Made by a program: the position numbers and the translations under genes. Positions 7,664 through 17,400 of a stretch of 49,962 nt of DNA are shown one piece after another. Under the pieces are notes generated by a model that was given only the letters and a program-made list of their open reading frames with translations, searched no databases and was not told the DNA's origin. The number at the start of each line of letters is the position of its first letter. Positions within the stretch are counted from its first letter, which is position 1. Source of the stretch: Bacteroidota bacterium (GTDB lineage: Bacteria; Bacteroidota; Ignavibacteria; SZUA-365); contig JACZJN010000219.1 of assembly GCA_014860565.1 (NCBI GenBank), positions 1-49,962 on the forward strand, in the 5' to 3' direction.

Positions 7664-10285
7664 CTATTGCATCAGCACCATCGAACCGAACGCTTCGTAC
7701 TCCCCGACGCGGAGGACGTAGAAATAGACACCTGGTGCGTTGCCCGCGGATGTCCATTGCACGGTGTGAACGCCGGGGTGCTGCATCTCGTCGACCAGGG
7801 TCGCGGCAACCTGCCCGAGGGAGTTGAGCACGGTGAGGCGCACGGGAGCGAATGTCCCCAGGTCGTAGCGGATGGTAGTGGATGGATGGAACGGATTCGG
7901 ATAATTCTGGTACAGCGTGAACGCGCCCGGAGAGACCTGCACCGAGCGGACCGCGGCTACCTCACTGCCCATACCCTGGACCACCATGGTGTCGGGCGAT
8001 GTCGCCGCGTTGCTGGTCAGGATAAAGAACGTGTTTATCGAACCTACGGCGGTCGGCGTGAAGCGAAGAGTGAACGTCCTGGATCCGCCGGTTTCGATGG
8101 ATTCGATCGGTGTCTCCAATGTGAAGTGTGGATCACCCGATGTGAACGAAGCGATTCGCAGGGAGTCATTGCCCGTGTTCGTGACGGTCAGCGTCGTATC
8201 CTTGCTGAAGCCGATATTGACGTCACCGAAGTAAATGTACGTAGGGTCGATCGTCAGCGTCACCACGGGGGCGGTGGTGCCCGTTCCCAGGAGCGACAGA
8301 ACAGTCGGCGAGGTCGACGCATCGCTCTCCAATGTAAGCTCACCTGATACGGGTCCGGCAGCGGCGGGAGAGAAACGCACCGTGTCGTCGAAGGCATCGC
8401 CGGGGGCGACCTCCCTCGTGTCGATGGCGACAGTGAATACCGGGTTGTTCGTGCTGATGTTCGAGATGCGGAGTGTATCATTCCCCGGATTCGAGATATG
8501 CAGCACCAGTGATTTCTGCGAGCCGATCGCCACGCTTCCGAAATTCAGGGAACGTTTGTCGACTTCGATTTCCGGTTCCGCGAGTCCCGTACCCGAGACG
8601 ACAACCGTGTCGGGCCCGAAAATGGAATTACTCTGAACGACGATGTACGCGTTGGATATTCCCTTCCGGGTCGGCTGAAATTTCACCGTGGCCGTGACAT
8701 TGGCGCGCGGATCGATGGTGTTGCCGGCGGGCGTCAGACTGAATTGCGGATCGCTGGCGGTAGCGGACGCGATCGTCACCGCGACGCCGCCGTTGTTGGT
8801 GAGCGTAATGTCTTTCGTCGTGGAGTAGCCGACGCTCGCGTTGCCCAGGGCGACGGTCTTTGTAGAGAAGGTCAGGATAGGCGGTCCGATCGGGAAGGTG
8901 CCGTCGGCAAGAATTCTGGTGGCGTAGATTTCCGGATTCGAGAACGAGAGCCGGTAATCTTCCCAGACGGCGATGGCACCGTTCAGGCCGTCGCTGAGCA
9001 TGCAGGGAAACTGCTGCATCCCTCCCGCCGTGCAGAGCGCGACACCAGCTCCGGACCAGAGCAAAGAACCGCTGGCTGAAATCCGCTGTGCGTACATATC
9101 GCTTTCGGCAACGCCCCCGGTCATGTCTTCCCAGCAGACGATCACACCACCGTTGCCGTCGGGGACGATGTACGGTGTGGCCTGGTTGCCGGTGCGGTTC
9201 GAAACCTCAACGCCGTCGGCTGCCCAAGACTTCTTTCCTGTATTGTCGATGATCTGCGCGTACGACCGTGTTTTACCGGACAACCGCCCGTCTTCCCAGA
9301 CGATTCCGAGCAATCCCGCACCGATATTCGACAGCTGGGGGTTCGCCTGTCCGCCCGATGTCGACGTCGCACGCATCGAAGCGGCGGTCGTACCGTCGCT
9401 GTTCAGGACGGCGATCTGCAGCGTGGGTCTCGACCCGGAGCTCCAATCATAGTAGGCGAGGAACGCCTTGCCGGTACCGTCAGCAACGAGCGATGGCGTA
9501 TCCTGCGCGCCGCTGCTCGACGAGATCGTCACGCCGCCGTTCTGCCATTGCGGTACGCCGCTGGAATAAACCCGCTGTGCGACCACATCATAGTCCTGGT
9601 TATTATAGAATACCCACGCGATATACGCACCTCCGCTGCCATCACTTGCGATGCGCGGACTGGTCTCGAACTGGTCGGAAGTACTCAATTGAAGTTCCTG
9701 TCCCCATTGTCGGACGCCGTTCCCATCGATTCGTTGAGCGAAGATGTGGCCGTCCTGGTTCGTGCCGTTATGGGCACTCCATGTTACGATGGCGCCGTGA
9801 TTGCCGTCACTGACGAGCTTCGGGTCGGCCTGGTCGCTGCTGCCTGAGGCAACAGACACTCCGTCCGCCGCCCAGAGCACATTTCCCAAGGAATCCACGC
9901 GCTGGGCGTAGATATCAGTGTCGACGTTTCTCGCGTCCGTCCAGACAACGATCGCGCCTCCCGCACCGTCCGCAACGATTTCCGGTTTCATTTGTGCGTT
10001 GAATGCGGGGCTGATTGCGATCCCGTTTACCGTCCAGCGCGCGAACCCATCCTTGTCAATGCGCTGGACATAGATCTTGTAGAAATGCTGTGCTTCCCGT
10101 TCATCAGCCCAGCAGACGATAACCCCTCCCTTGCCGTCACTGGCGAGCTGGGGGGCCTTCTGATTGTTCCCTGCCCGGCAAACAGGAGTATTCGACGCGG
10201 GATCGGAACTCCATTGCGCCTGCGAAACCATGAAGGGAGCGAGAAAAAGGATCGTTGCGATAAGACGCGTCCGCGGTGTGATCAT
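7664..10285 (-). CDS. Large secreted repeat protein with HYDIN-like Ig domains and T9SS sorting domain
   Basis: An 873-residue exported protein. After a signal peptide (about residues 1-24, ending SQAQ) come eight repeats of about 52 residues, each with a core like DGxGGAIVxWxDxR followed by DIYAQR and a W/G-rich turn. This periodicity suggests a beta-propeller. Then follow three domains of about 100 residues of the ASPM/SPD-2/Hydin Ig-like kind (GSVAIGSQKSLVLHISNPGN is typical). The C-terminus (LYQNYPNPFHPSTTIRYDLG ... GVYFYVLRVG) is a T9SS sorting domain. No catalytic motif is visible; a role in surface binding or adhesion is a guess. The ATG at 10285 has a TGGAG ribosome-binding site; a TTG at 10309 is in frame but less likely. 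Confidence 0.87.
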   Translation of the reverse strand: MITPRTRLIATILFLAPFMVSQAQWSSDPASNTPVCRAGNNQKAPQLASDGKGGVIVCWADEREAQHFYKIYVQRIDKDGFARWTVNGIAISPAFNAQMKPEIVADGAGGAIVVWTDARNVDTDIYAQRVDSLGNVLWAADGVSVASGSSDQADPKLVSDGNHGAIVTWSAHNGTNQDGHIFAQRIDGNGVRQWGQELQLSTSDQFETSPRIASDGSGGAYIAWVFYNNQDYDVVAQRVYSSGVPQWQNGGVTISSSSGAQDTPSLVADGTGKAFLAYYDWSSGSRPTLQIAVLNSDGTTAASMRATSTSGGQANPQLSNIGAGLLGIVWEDGRLSGKTRSYAQIIDNTGKKSWAADGVEVSNRTGNQATPYIVPDGNGGVIVCWEDMTGGVAESDMYAQRISASGSLLWSGAGVALCTAGGMQQFPCMLSDGLNGAIAVWEDYRLSFSNPEIYATRILADGTFPIGPPILTFSTKTVALGNASVGYSTTKDITLTNNGGVAVTIASATASDPQFSLTPAGNTIDPRANVTATVKFQPTRKGISNAYIVVQSNSIFGPDTVVVSGTGLAEPEIEVDKRSLNFGSVAIGSQKSLVLHISNPGNDTLRISNISTNNPVFTVAIDTREVAPGDAFDDTVRFSPAAAGPVSGELTLESDASTSPTVLSLLGTGTTAPVVTLTIDPTYIYFGDVNIGFSKDTTLTVTNTGNDSLRIASFTSGDPHFTLETPIESIETGGSRTFTLRFTPTAVGSINTFFILTSNAATSPDTMVVQGMGSEVAAVRSVQVSPGAFTLYQNYPNPFHPSTTIRYDLGTFAPVRLTVLNSLGQVAATLVDEMQHPGVHTVQWTSAGNAPGVYFYVLRVGEYEAFGSMVLMQ

Positions 10286-10506
10286 GGGTGCTCCAGAATG
10301 TTGTATCAATGAACCTACGCATCCGATTTGCCATAATCAAGCATCAGCACCGACGGTGAATATAAATCCACGGAGCAGAGACGGGACGATTCGAATCTGT
10401 GCATGGATTCTCTCGGTACTGTGAAGCTGAAACCATATCCCCGAATCACTATGTGTTGTTGCTGGCAGATTGGCTCGAGTGAACGAGGATGTTCAGGGAG
10501 AACAAC

Positions 10507-12255
10507 TCATGCCTCAATGATGCCGTATATGGCAAAATCGTTCCCTTTCTCTATGGCCCAGCTGGCATTGCCATAATCAAAATGCCAGTATTCCTTGATA
10601 TCCACCGCGAAGTCTTCCTCTTCAAAAAGACTGATGAGCAATTTCCGATTGCCTTTCGCTTCGGGTGTGATATAAGGATGATGCGGATAACATTTGTCAT
10701 TGAGGTTGATTTTGAATCCGTCATTCGTTCCGAAACGCATGACGCAATCCTCCTTCAAATCATAGATCAGAGCATCCACGGCCCCGCCGGTTGAATGCAT
10801 GGATTGACTTGGCGGGGCAATAAAATATGAAACGAGTTCCTCAATTTCTTCCGGCTGTTTTTTTGGGTATTCTGTCTTCAAAGAGCTGACCCTTTCCTCC
10901 CACAGAAGTTTCTGATGTCCAAAAGAGCGCCAGACAGATCGTATTATTAGTGTTTTGTCTTCGTCATCCAAACGTCTGCTGATACGGCCGATTTTATCGA
11001 AAACAGCTTCCCGGACCATATATTTATAATCCGTGATGATGGATTGCTCGAAGATCAAATTAAAACCGGATTCATTCAGGCTGATCAGAGGAGAATGGTC
11101 TTCTTTAATATCAATTGCAGGCAGACGCTGCATATGTCTGCGATATTTTTGCTCGACCATCTCACAATATTCCTGGGCATTCACTCGGTCACTGGAGATT
11201 TTGTTTACATAAAGAGAAGTCATGGCTGAAAGTAGAGCTCCGTAGTTCACATCAAACTCTACTTCGTTTCCTACGCGTACGTCGGCATTCTTTGCATCAA
11301 CGATGACGTGGTCACTGCTGGCTCCAATGATTTCAATAACCAATCGGGGAGTCAGCCCCGAAACCAGGACATCCTGCAACCCGACACCCAGAATGGCTCT
11401 TCGTATTTGGCCCCTGTCTTCAAACTCCGGGATTTTCCCAAATGCATCCTGACAAACTTCGCCATAGGGCATGGATGGCTTGATTTTCGATTCAATAACC
11501 TCCGCAACGAGCGTCATCGCATCGGTGAACAACCCAGGGATGGCATTCCTGTAGAGGGTCTCACGCCCCAGGTAGATGGCCTCACCCAGCCGCAGGTTGT
11601 TGATTCTTCCGACATCCTTCGTGGACATAAACCAGTTGTAGTTCGCGGAGTTACCTCCGGAAATGAACTTCAATGTCAGCCCGAATGTGTCTTCTACATC
11701 GTTGGCGATGGAGGATAAAAATCCCATTTTGTCCTCATCAGGTTTTATCCCGCCAAAACAGGCCAGATTTGTCCCAATACCGATAAGCTCGATGGATTCG
11801 AGCTCCAGGACGCGTCTGATGGTTTCATCCAGATCCGAGGGCATCAGGCCTTCTCGTAAATCTCCCAGTTCGACCATTAAAACGACTTGATGAGGATGAT
11901 CGCAATCCACAGCATAGGTTGAGAGTCTTTCGATGACGGAGAGTTCGGTGTTAAGACTTATATCCGTGTATTTCACAACGGCTTCGGCCTGACTCAGATG
12001 AGGCGTACGCAGCAAGAGGAATTTGGCTTGCACGCCGGCGTTTCGCATCCTTCTGATATTCTCTATTCTTGAATCCGCAAGGATGTGAATCCCGCTTTTC
12101 ACCAGAGCTTTCGCAATGGAAGGATCACCGCAGACCGCTTTTGTCACGCCGATAACATCAATGCCCTTTGAGCCATACAGCTCCCGTAACGCTCTCGCAT
12201 TATGTGAGATTTTTTCAAGGTTTATCTCTATTCTTGGTGTCAGCATGCTATGCAT
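10507..12255 (-). CDS. Fusion of ornithine/alanine-type PLP racemase and VanX-type D,D-dipeptidase
   Basis: A 582-residue cytoplasmic protein with two enzymes in one chain. Residues 1-375 match the fold type III alanine/ornithine racemase family: the pyridoxal-phosphate lysine is K39 in VIGVTKAVCGDP, followed by HILADSRIENIRR, ELGDLREGLMP and ISGGNSANYN. Residues about 385-582 are a peptidase M15D (VanX, D-Ala-D-Ala dipeptidase) domain. Its zinc motif SxHxxGxAxD is S485-M-H487 ... D494, and the ExWH motif is E555-Y-W-H558. The 61-residue distance from D494 to H558 equals that between the VanX ligands D123 and H184. I infer that the fusion cleaves a D,D-dipeptide and racemises a released D-amino acid; the actual substrate is unknown. 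The start lies inside the DUF1611 gene (16-base overlap) after an AAGGA site. Confidence 0.88.
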   Translation of the reverse strand: MHSMLTPRIEINLEKISHNARALRELYGSKGIDVIGVTKAVCGDPSIAKALVKSGIHILADSRIENIRRMRNAGVQAKFLLLRTPHLSQAEAVVKYTDISLNTELSVIERLSTYAVDCDHPHQVVLMVELGDLREGLMPSDLDETIRRVLELESIELIGIGTNLACFGGIKPDEDKMGFLSSIANDVEDTFGLTLKFISGGNSANYNWFMSTKDVGRINNLRLGEAIYLGRETLYRNAIPGLFTDAMTLVAEVIESKIKPSMPYGEVCQDAFGKIPEFEDRGQIRRAILGVGLQDVLVSGLTPRLVIEIIGASSDHVIVDAKNADVRVGNEVEFDVNYGALLSAMTSLYVNKISSDRVNAQEYCEMVEQKYRRHMQRLPAIDIKEDHSPLISLNESGFNLIFEQSIITDYKYMVREAVFDKIGRISRRLDDEDKTLIIRSVWRSFGHQKLLWEERVSSLKTEYPKKQPEEIEELVSYFIAPPSQSMHSTGGAVDALIYDLKEDCVMRFGTNDGFKINLNDKCYPHHPYITPEAKGNRKLLISLFEEEDFAVDIKEYWHFDYGNASWAIEKGNDFAIYGIIEA

Positions 12256-13322
12256 GCTTTTTCCTTCAGTTCCGGGAAAAATGCAGTTAATGTATCGACG
12301 AGTTTATCACATCCGAACTTCAGGACATCTGTGGTTGGTAGTTCATACCTGGCTTCATAGTCAGCGATCGTGGTTTTTATGTCGGCATCCGTCATGTCTT
12401 CGTGGTTAATTGTGATCGCAATGACCTTCGATTGAGAGAATGCAGCTATCAGTTCGATTTCACTTTCAAGTGAAGGCATGGCAATACCGGGATAATCGCA
12501 ATGGTCCTTTCTTTTGGGGGCGTGCTGAAGAATGATTGCATCTGGCATTGCTCCTCTTACAATGGCGCTTGAAGAGGTGTACGCAGGATGACTCAGAGCG
12601 CCTTGCCCTTCAACAACAATGATATCAGGATGCTCTTTTTCATAGGCATTAATAACCGCGTTTTCAACTTCTCCAGTCGCAAACCCTGAAGATAGGACAT
12701 CGACGGCGATGCCATACTTTGCTCCCTGAAGCAGTCCCGTTTGCCCCGTGGCTATAAATGCCGGGTTCAATCCCGCCTGTTTCAATGCCTCAACGAGACG
12801 TACCGCGGTTGTTCTTTTTCCGACGGCACAATCCGTACCGAGTACTGCTATGACCGGAGATGCGACTTCGTGAATACGTCCCGAAAAATTATGCAGATAC
12901 TTTCTTGCAGGTGCTTTTCGCATATCATAGATATGAACCCTGTATTCGATCGCCTTGCGGATGAATTCTTCATCCTCGGTGAAAAATTCCGGTAATCCGT
13001 TTACGAAGTTCATGCCCGCTTTCATGGCCCCCAGTATCACCTCTCTCTGCCCCTGGTCAAGATAGGCTTCTTGTGCCGCGATCCCATATATGAAATATTC
13101 CGGTACGAGGCCCAATAGTCCAATGGCATTCTCCATGCTCGGGAATATCGGGATCCCGCTCTGTTTTCCATCAAGATATTCTCCCGTATCGAGGCCCGCC
13201 TTTGTGCTGTCTATTATACCGAGGATGTCGTACTTTTCAGAGTGCCGCGCAAGTCCATTGGCCACTTTCCCGTCTATCTTTCCAAATTCATTTTCACAAT
13301 ATACTATTGCTCGAGCTGCCAT
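12240..13322 (-). CDS. DUF1611 P-loop protein (DgcN-like), partner of the racemase-VanX fusion
   Basis: A 360-residue protein with the DUF1611 layout: an N-terminal Rossmann-like domain (residues 1-150) and a C-terminal P-loop domain with the Walker A-like LGTDCAVGKRTTA (161-173), then ATGQTGLLQGAKYG and VEGQGALSHPAY. One family member, DgcN, has been reported as a D-glutamate N-acetyltransferase that works with an N-acetyl-D-Glu racemase; others are uncharacterised. Here the overlapping downstream gene is another racemase fused to a D,D-dipeptidase, which supports a role in D-amino-acid handling, though the reaction cannot be read from the sequence. The ribosome-binding site is weak (GGGA). 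This gene and the next are visibly richer in A+T than their neighbours. Confidence 0.85.
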   Translation of the reverse strand: MAARAIVYCENEFGKIDGKVANGLARHSEKYDILGIIDSTKAGLDTGEYLDGKQSGIPIFPSMENAIGLLGLVPEYFIYGIAAQEAYLDQGQREVILGAMKAGMNFVNGLPEFFTEDEEFIRKAIEYRVHIYDMRKAPARKYLHNFSGRIHEVASPVIAVLGTDCAVGKRTTAVRLVEALKQAGLNPAFIATGQTGLLQGAKYGIAVDVLSSGFATGEVENAVINAYEKEHPDIIVVEGQGALSHPAYTSSSAIVRGAMPDAIILQHAPKRKDHCDYPGIAMPSLESEIELIAAFSQSKVIAITINHEDMTDADIKTTIADYEARYELPTTDVLKFGCDKLVDTLTAFFPELKEKACIAC

Positions 13323-13646
13323 ATGTTTTATCCCGAATGTGTCGATTATTTACAAAAAACAAACTGTATAAATATTTCATTATGATAAATGTCTCTCGAG
13401 AACGATATCCCCGGGCACTGCGCGGCTGGATACCGTTCTATTCGTATTGTCGTTGTTCGATAGGGAATTGTGCTTGCTATAACGTATCGATTCCTTCCCA
13501 TTAAAACAACCCCTGAACCGTCCCCTCCTCTGTACGAGTCAGAACGTGCAGGTATCGATATTCTGCATTGATATCCAGATCGCGTGCATCCGCTGCGCGC
13601 TGTGAACTCCAGATATGGGTGGCGGATCCGGCTTGGCGTGCCGAAG
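13323..13646. other. Intergenic region upstream of the DUF1611 operon
   Basis: No convincing gene. The stretch 13340-13400 is very AT-rich and is the likely promoter area of the minus-strand DUF1611 operon, but I cannot fix the -35 and -10 boxes. The 3' end of the MscS-type gene lies at the other side with no clear terminator. Confidence 0.4.
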
Positions 13647-14441
13647 TCAATCGCAGGCAGGCAGAGACGGGTCAGTCCCACTTCCTGTGAGCGTAACGCT
13701 GGTCACGCAGCCCCCGAGTGACAGCTGGACGTCCTCTTCGATGGCGCGTGAGAATTCGGCTCCGGGGGAGTACACGATCACCTCATAAACGCTGGATTCC
13801 TCGCTCTCTGAAATCTGACGGATCTGTGGCTCTCGCTGAGGGAAAGACCACACAGAATTGAGGATGGCTGCGCGCAGCTTCCTGATGTCGCTGCCTGGTT
13901 TCGCAGGACGTGCCAGACGTACCTCAAAGCGGTGGTGGTTCGCAGAATCCTCCGGAGGGCTCATCCCGTGTATGCGTCCCACAAGCCTGGAATAAGGAAT
14001 CAGCAGCTCCTCGCCGTTTTCGCGTTCAATTTTTATCGACAGGTAATTGAGGTTTCGGATTTTTCCCCGTATATCGCCTGCGATAATTTCCCGGCCGATT
14101 TCGTACGCGTTCTGCGCCTTGAGAACGATGCCGGAAATCCAGTCCCGCACAACGTACCACGAGATCAGCAGAACGAGCACCGTCGAAACGGCGGCAAGCA
14201 CGAGATGGTAATACAGGGGATCATCCAGCAACAACCGGGTGCTTCTGATGAAATACACGAGCCAGATGACGGCTTCAATCGAGGGACCGGCGCGCCGTAG
14301 AATCCTGCTATACCTGCTGTTTGCGAAGACCGCCGACCAGACATAGCGTGCGGCTGCCATCCCGAGGAACAGCAGGACTCCGATGAGGAGCACAAGAATC
14401 AGCGTGTATTCCGATAGTTGAAGACCTGACCACTCGTTCAT
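13647..14441 (-). CDS. MscS-type mechanosensitive channel
   Basis: A 264-residue inner-membrane protein. Three hydrophobic helices lie at about residues 12-33, 55-75 and 78-103. They are followed by the MscS beta domain, with AYEIGREIIAGDIRGKI and IKIERENGEELLIPYSRLVG around residues 111-155. A short cytosolic domain (about 165-250) ends the protein. Channels of this family open under membrane tension and release solutes on hypo-osmotic shock. Its ATG overlaps the TGA of the SLC12-ATPase gene (ATGA), so both are made together. That pairing suggests linked volume or ion control. Confidence 0.88.
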   Translation of the reverse strand: MNEWSGLQLSEYTLILVLLIGVLLFLGMAAARYVWSAVFANSRYSRILRRAGPSIEAVIWLVYFIRSTRLLLDDPLYYHLVLAAVSTVLVLLISWYVVRDWISGIVLKAQNAYEIGREIIAGDIRGKIRNLNYLSIKIERENGEELLIPYSRLVGRIHGMSPPEDSANHHRFEVRLARPAKPGSDIRKLRAAILNSVWSFPQREPQIRQISESEESSVYEVIVYSPGAEFSRAIEEDVQLSLGGCVTSVTLTGSGTDPSLPACD

Positions 14442-17400
14442 AACATCTTTGCCTCGACAAGTTGCTGTATGATGAACGGCCGTACAAAGGGATTAATTCG
14501 CTGGGCGCCAGATGGCGTCTTGACGATGAGCCCTGCCCGTTTCAGTTCGTTCGTCCTGGCTTCGACATGGGTGATGTCCCTGTGGAACAGCCGCGCAAGT
14601 CGTTCGGTCGTGAGCATCTTATGGAGTACGAATTGCAGAAGCCAGATCTGCCATTCGTTCTCGAGTTGGCCCAGGATGGCCGTAGACGATCGCCGCGGAG
14701 CACGGATAACGAGTGATTCGGATTCCACCGACTGAATGTTACTAATCCATGCATTGAGCGCATTCCCGATGTTGCCGGCGGAATAATCGAAGTACCGTGT
14801 AAACAGTTTCGCCTGCTGGTATCCCGAAAAGTGTTCCTCCGCATGTCCGTTCAGTGTAAAAGTCAGTCCAGTGGTCCTGTGGCGCAGCAGAATGGCCTCC
14901 TGTAGTTCCTTTGCGTCGAACGGCTCACACATGATGATGCCCATGAACGTCTTGTCGATGGCACGAAGGCGGTTGATAAAGCGAAAACTGTGCGTGCTGG
15001 CGTTGACGATGAACATGCATCGGTCGCTGTATTTGTCAATGAGCCGGACAATCTCATCGATCACCGCAAGGCCACCCTGACTGCGCTCCCACCAGAGTTC
15101 GAGATCGTGCAGCACGACGACACTTCCTGAGGGAATGGTGAGGAACAGTTGGTCGAAATCCCCCTGCGATCGCAAGGCGTCGGCCAGGAGCATCCTGAAA
15201 CGATCCCTGTCGATGCAACCGACCTCAGGTGGGAACAGGTGGAACGTATTGAGCTCGTCGAAGTGCCCCCTGACAATGCTCCTGCACAGTGTGGTTTTCC
15301 CCGCATCGGGTTCTCCGAGGACGAGCAATCCACCGCGATATCCTTGCCGGAAAAGGCGGATGACGGAGTCCGCTTTTTCCATTTCAACATTCTGACCAAC
15401 CAGCAGATCGCTGCCGATGGGCTGCTTCCCGGTGAAAATCTGCCGGTAGTAAAACGGCAGGCCTCGCAGAACTTCCGCCCGGGGGGACACCCGGTCGGTG
15501 AACGTGAGCAGCGCGTCGGCGGAGGCGGTCTCGAGTACCGAGGCACCGCGAAGTCTGCGTGCCAGCAGCACGCCTTCGCTGCGCCTGTACAGCAGGTTGA
15601 CGATGGAGTTGTTTACGAAGGTCATGATATTGCGGCTTTCCTTCATGATAGCTTCAATCAGCCGGTTGCTCGTGTTGGATCGTATGCCGTGCGATACGCT
15701 GTCCGCAGCCCTCGAGATCAGATATGGATTCAGCTTCGTTGCCGCACCGCGCATGTACACCTGCACAGCGTTGCGCAGGTCGTTCATGATCTGCTCCGCA
15801 CGCAGACGCTCCTTCGACAGCCGCCGGATTCCACTCCGCACTGTATCCGAGAAGGAATGCCGGAGATCCTCATCTCCGAGAACTTCGGAGGGATCGGCGC
15901 TTTCCCGGCTGAATTGGACCAGGCGCAGCACTTCAATCGTGGCGTTGCGGGCAATCGTTGACTGTTTGTGCAGTTCGAGCAGTTTGCTGCGGAGGGGGTC
16001 GACCAGTTCCTGTTCGATGATATAATTAACCAGGCGACGGAGGTTGATGGATGTGGTGCCCATACCCTGGTACTGTATGGTGTCAATATTCCGGAAGGAA
16101 TCCTCATCGATGATGACGACAATCTCGGGCAGTTCTTCCAGCGCTTCCTGTATGAGCGTATCCGTCGACCTGATTATTGCCTGCGGGTCCATGCCGTCCT
16201 GCTGTCGGAGCACATGCTGGAAGCTGTTGGCGAGGTCGCCGTCCAGGCTGTCGTCGAGGGATTGCAGCTTCGCGTCAAGTTCGTCGAGAGGTGAGAGCAC
16301 CAGTCTGTTGATGTCATCCCGCACCTGGGCCATGAGTTTCTTCGTGCTTTCATGCGCGCGAGAAAGAAAGACCATCAGGTGAATTTCCATGCTGGCGTAA
16401 TGCAGCATCAGTGTGATGTTATGCTGCCAGGAGACAGGCATACCCAGAATTGTACTTTTCAGTTCCAGAGCGCTCTTGGGAGTCTTGCACTCCTTCCTGA
16501 TAATGCGATTGATATCGAGGTAGAGAGCGTCGTCGTACAGATCTTTCATCATCTTCCGGTTGCCGGCGAGCAGGCGCACGGAATTGCCTTGTACACGGTC
16601 GCGTTGCATCCGGGTGATGTCGTTGAGCCGGGATTCGAGACGCCCTTGTTCCTCCCGGATCAGACTTTCTGTTATCGTTCCTGACTCCAGTTCGTTTCCC
16701 AGCACGGCCAGCCTGTCACGAACTTCGTTCAGCCATTTCTGCAGCTCGGAAATCAACTGGTAGCTGTGAATGCCGAACGCCTCGGCATGTACAAATACGA
16801 GATGACGCAGCCGTACCTGCATGTCATACGACAGACGCCTGCGCAGCTGGAGCCGTATGGTGGGCAGCGTTTTCCGCAGGTGCCAGTTGATGCGCTTGCG
16901 CCACTTGAACCAGAGAATGCGGGCGTCATCTCTTCGCTCCGGCTTCAGTACCGACACGTCATGAAAGACGGTAATGGTTTCTGGAATAGAGGCCTCCAGC
17001 GTGTCCAGTTGGGAGAGAAGCTGTTCCAGTCCGAGTTCGAATTCTGTTTTCTGCGCCGGGACCTGTTCCTGCTCGAAGGTCGCGAACTGTCGTTGAAAGC
17101 TGTCGAGAATATCTGCCTGCACACGGGAAAACAGCGTCTGGTATGCCGGATCAGAATCGCCGGGAAGTCGGCGATGCAGCACCGAAAAACCGCGATCAAC
17201 AAGGTCGTGCAGTTCAGAGATAAAACCTTGGTTGATCCCGCTGATGCGTTCCATGGAGCTGACTGCGTAGTCACCCAGTACTCCTTCTGTTTCCCCGGTG
17301 ATCCTGGTCAACTCATGTGCCAGCCGCTCGTGAACATTTTCTTCCGAGGTCGCGGACAGGACCAGATCGGGCAATTGTTCCTCGATCACTGTTTCGACCT

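Noticed and set aside
7449-7757. Minus-strand frame over the end of the lipoprotein gene
   Set aside because: The coding-like part is better explained by the plus-strand continuation of the lipoprotein beyond its amber codon.
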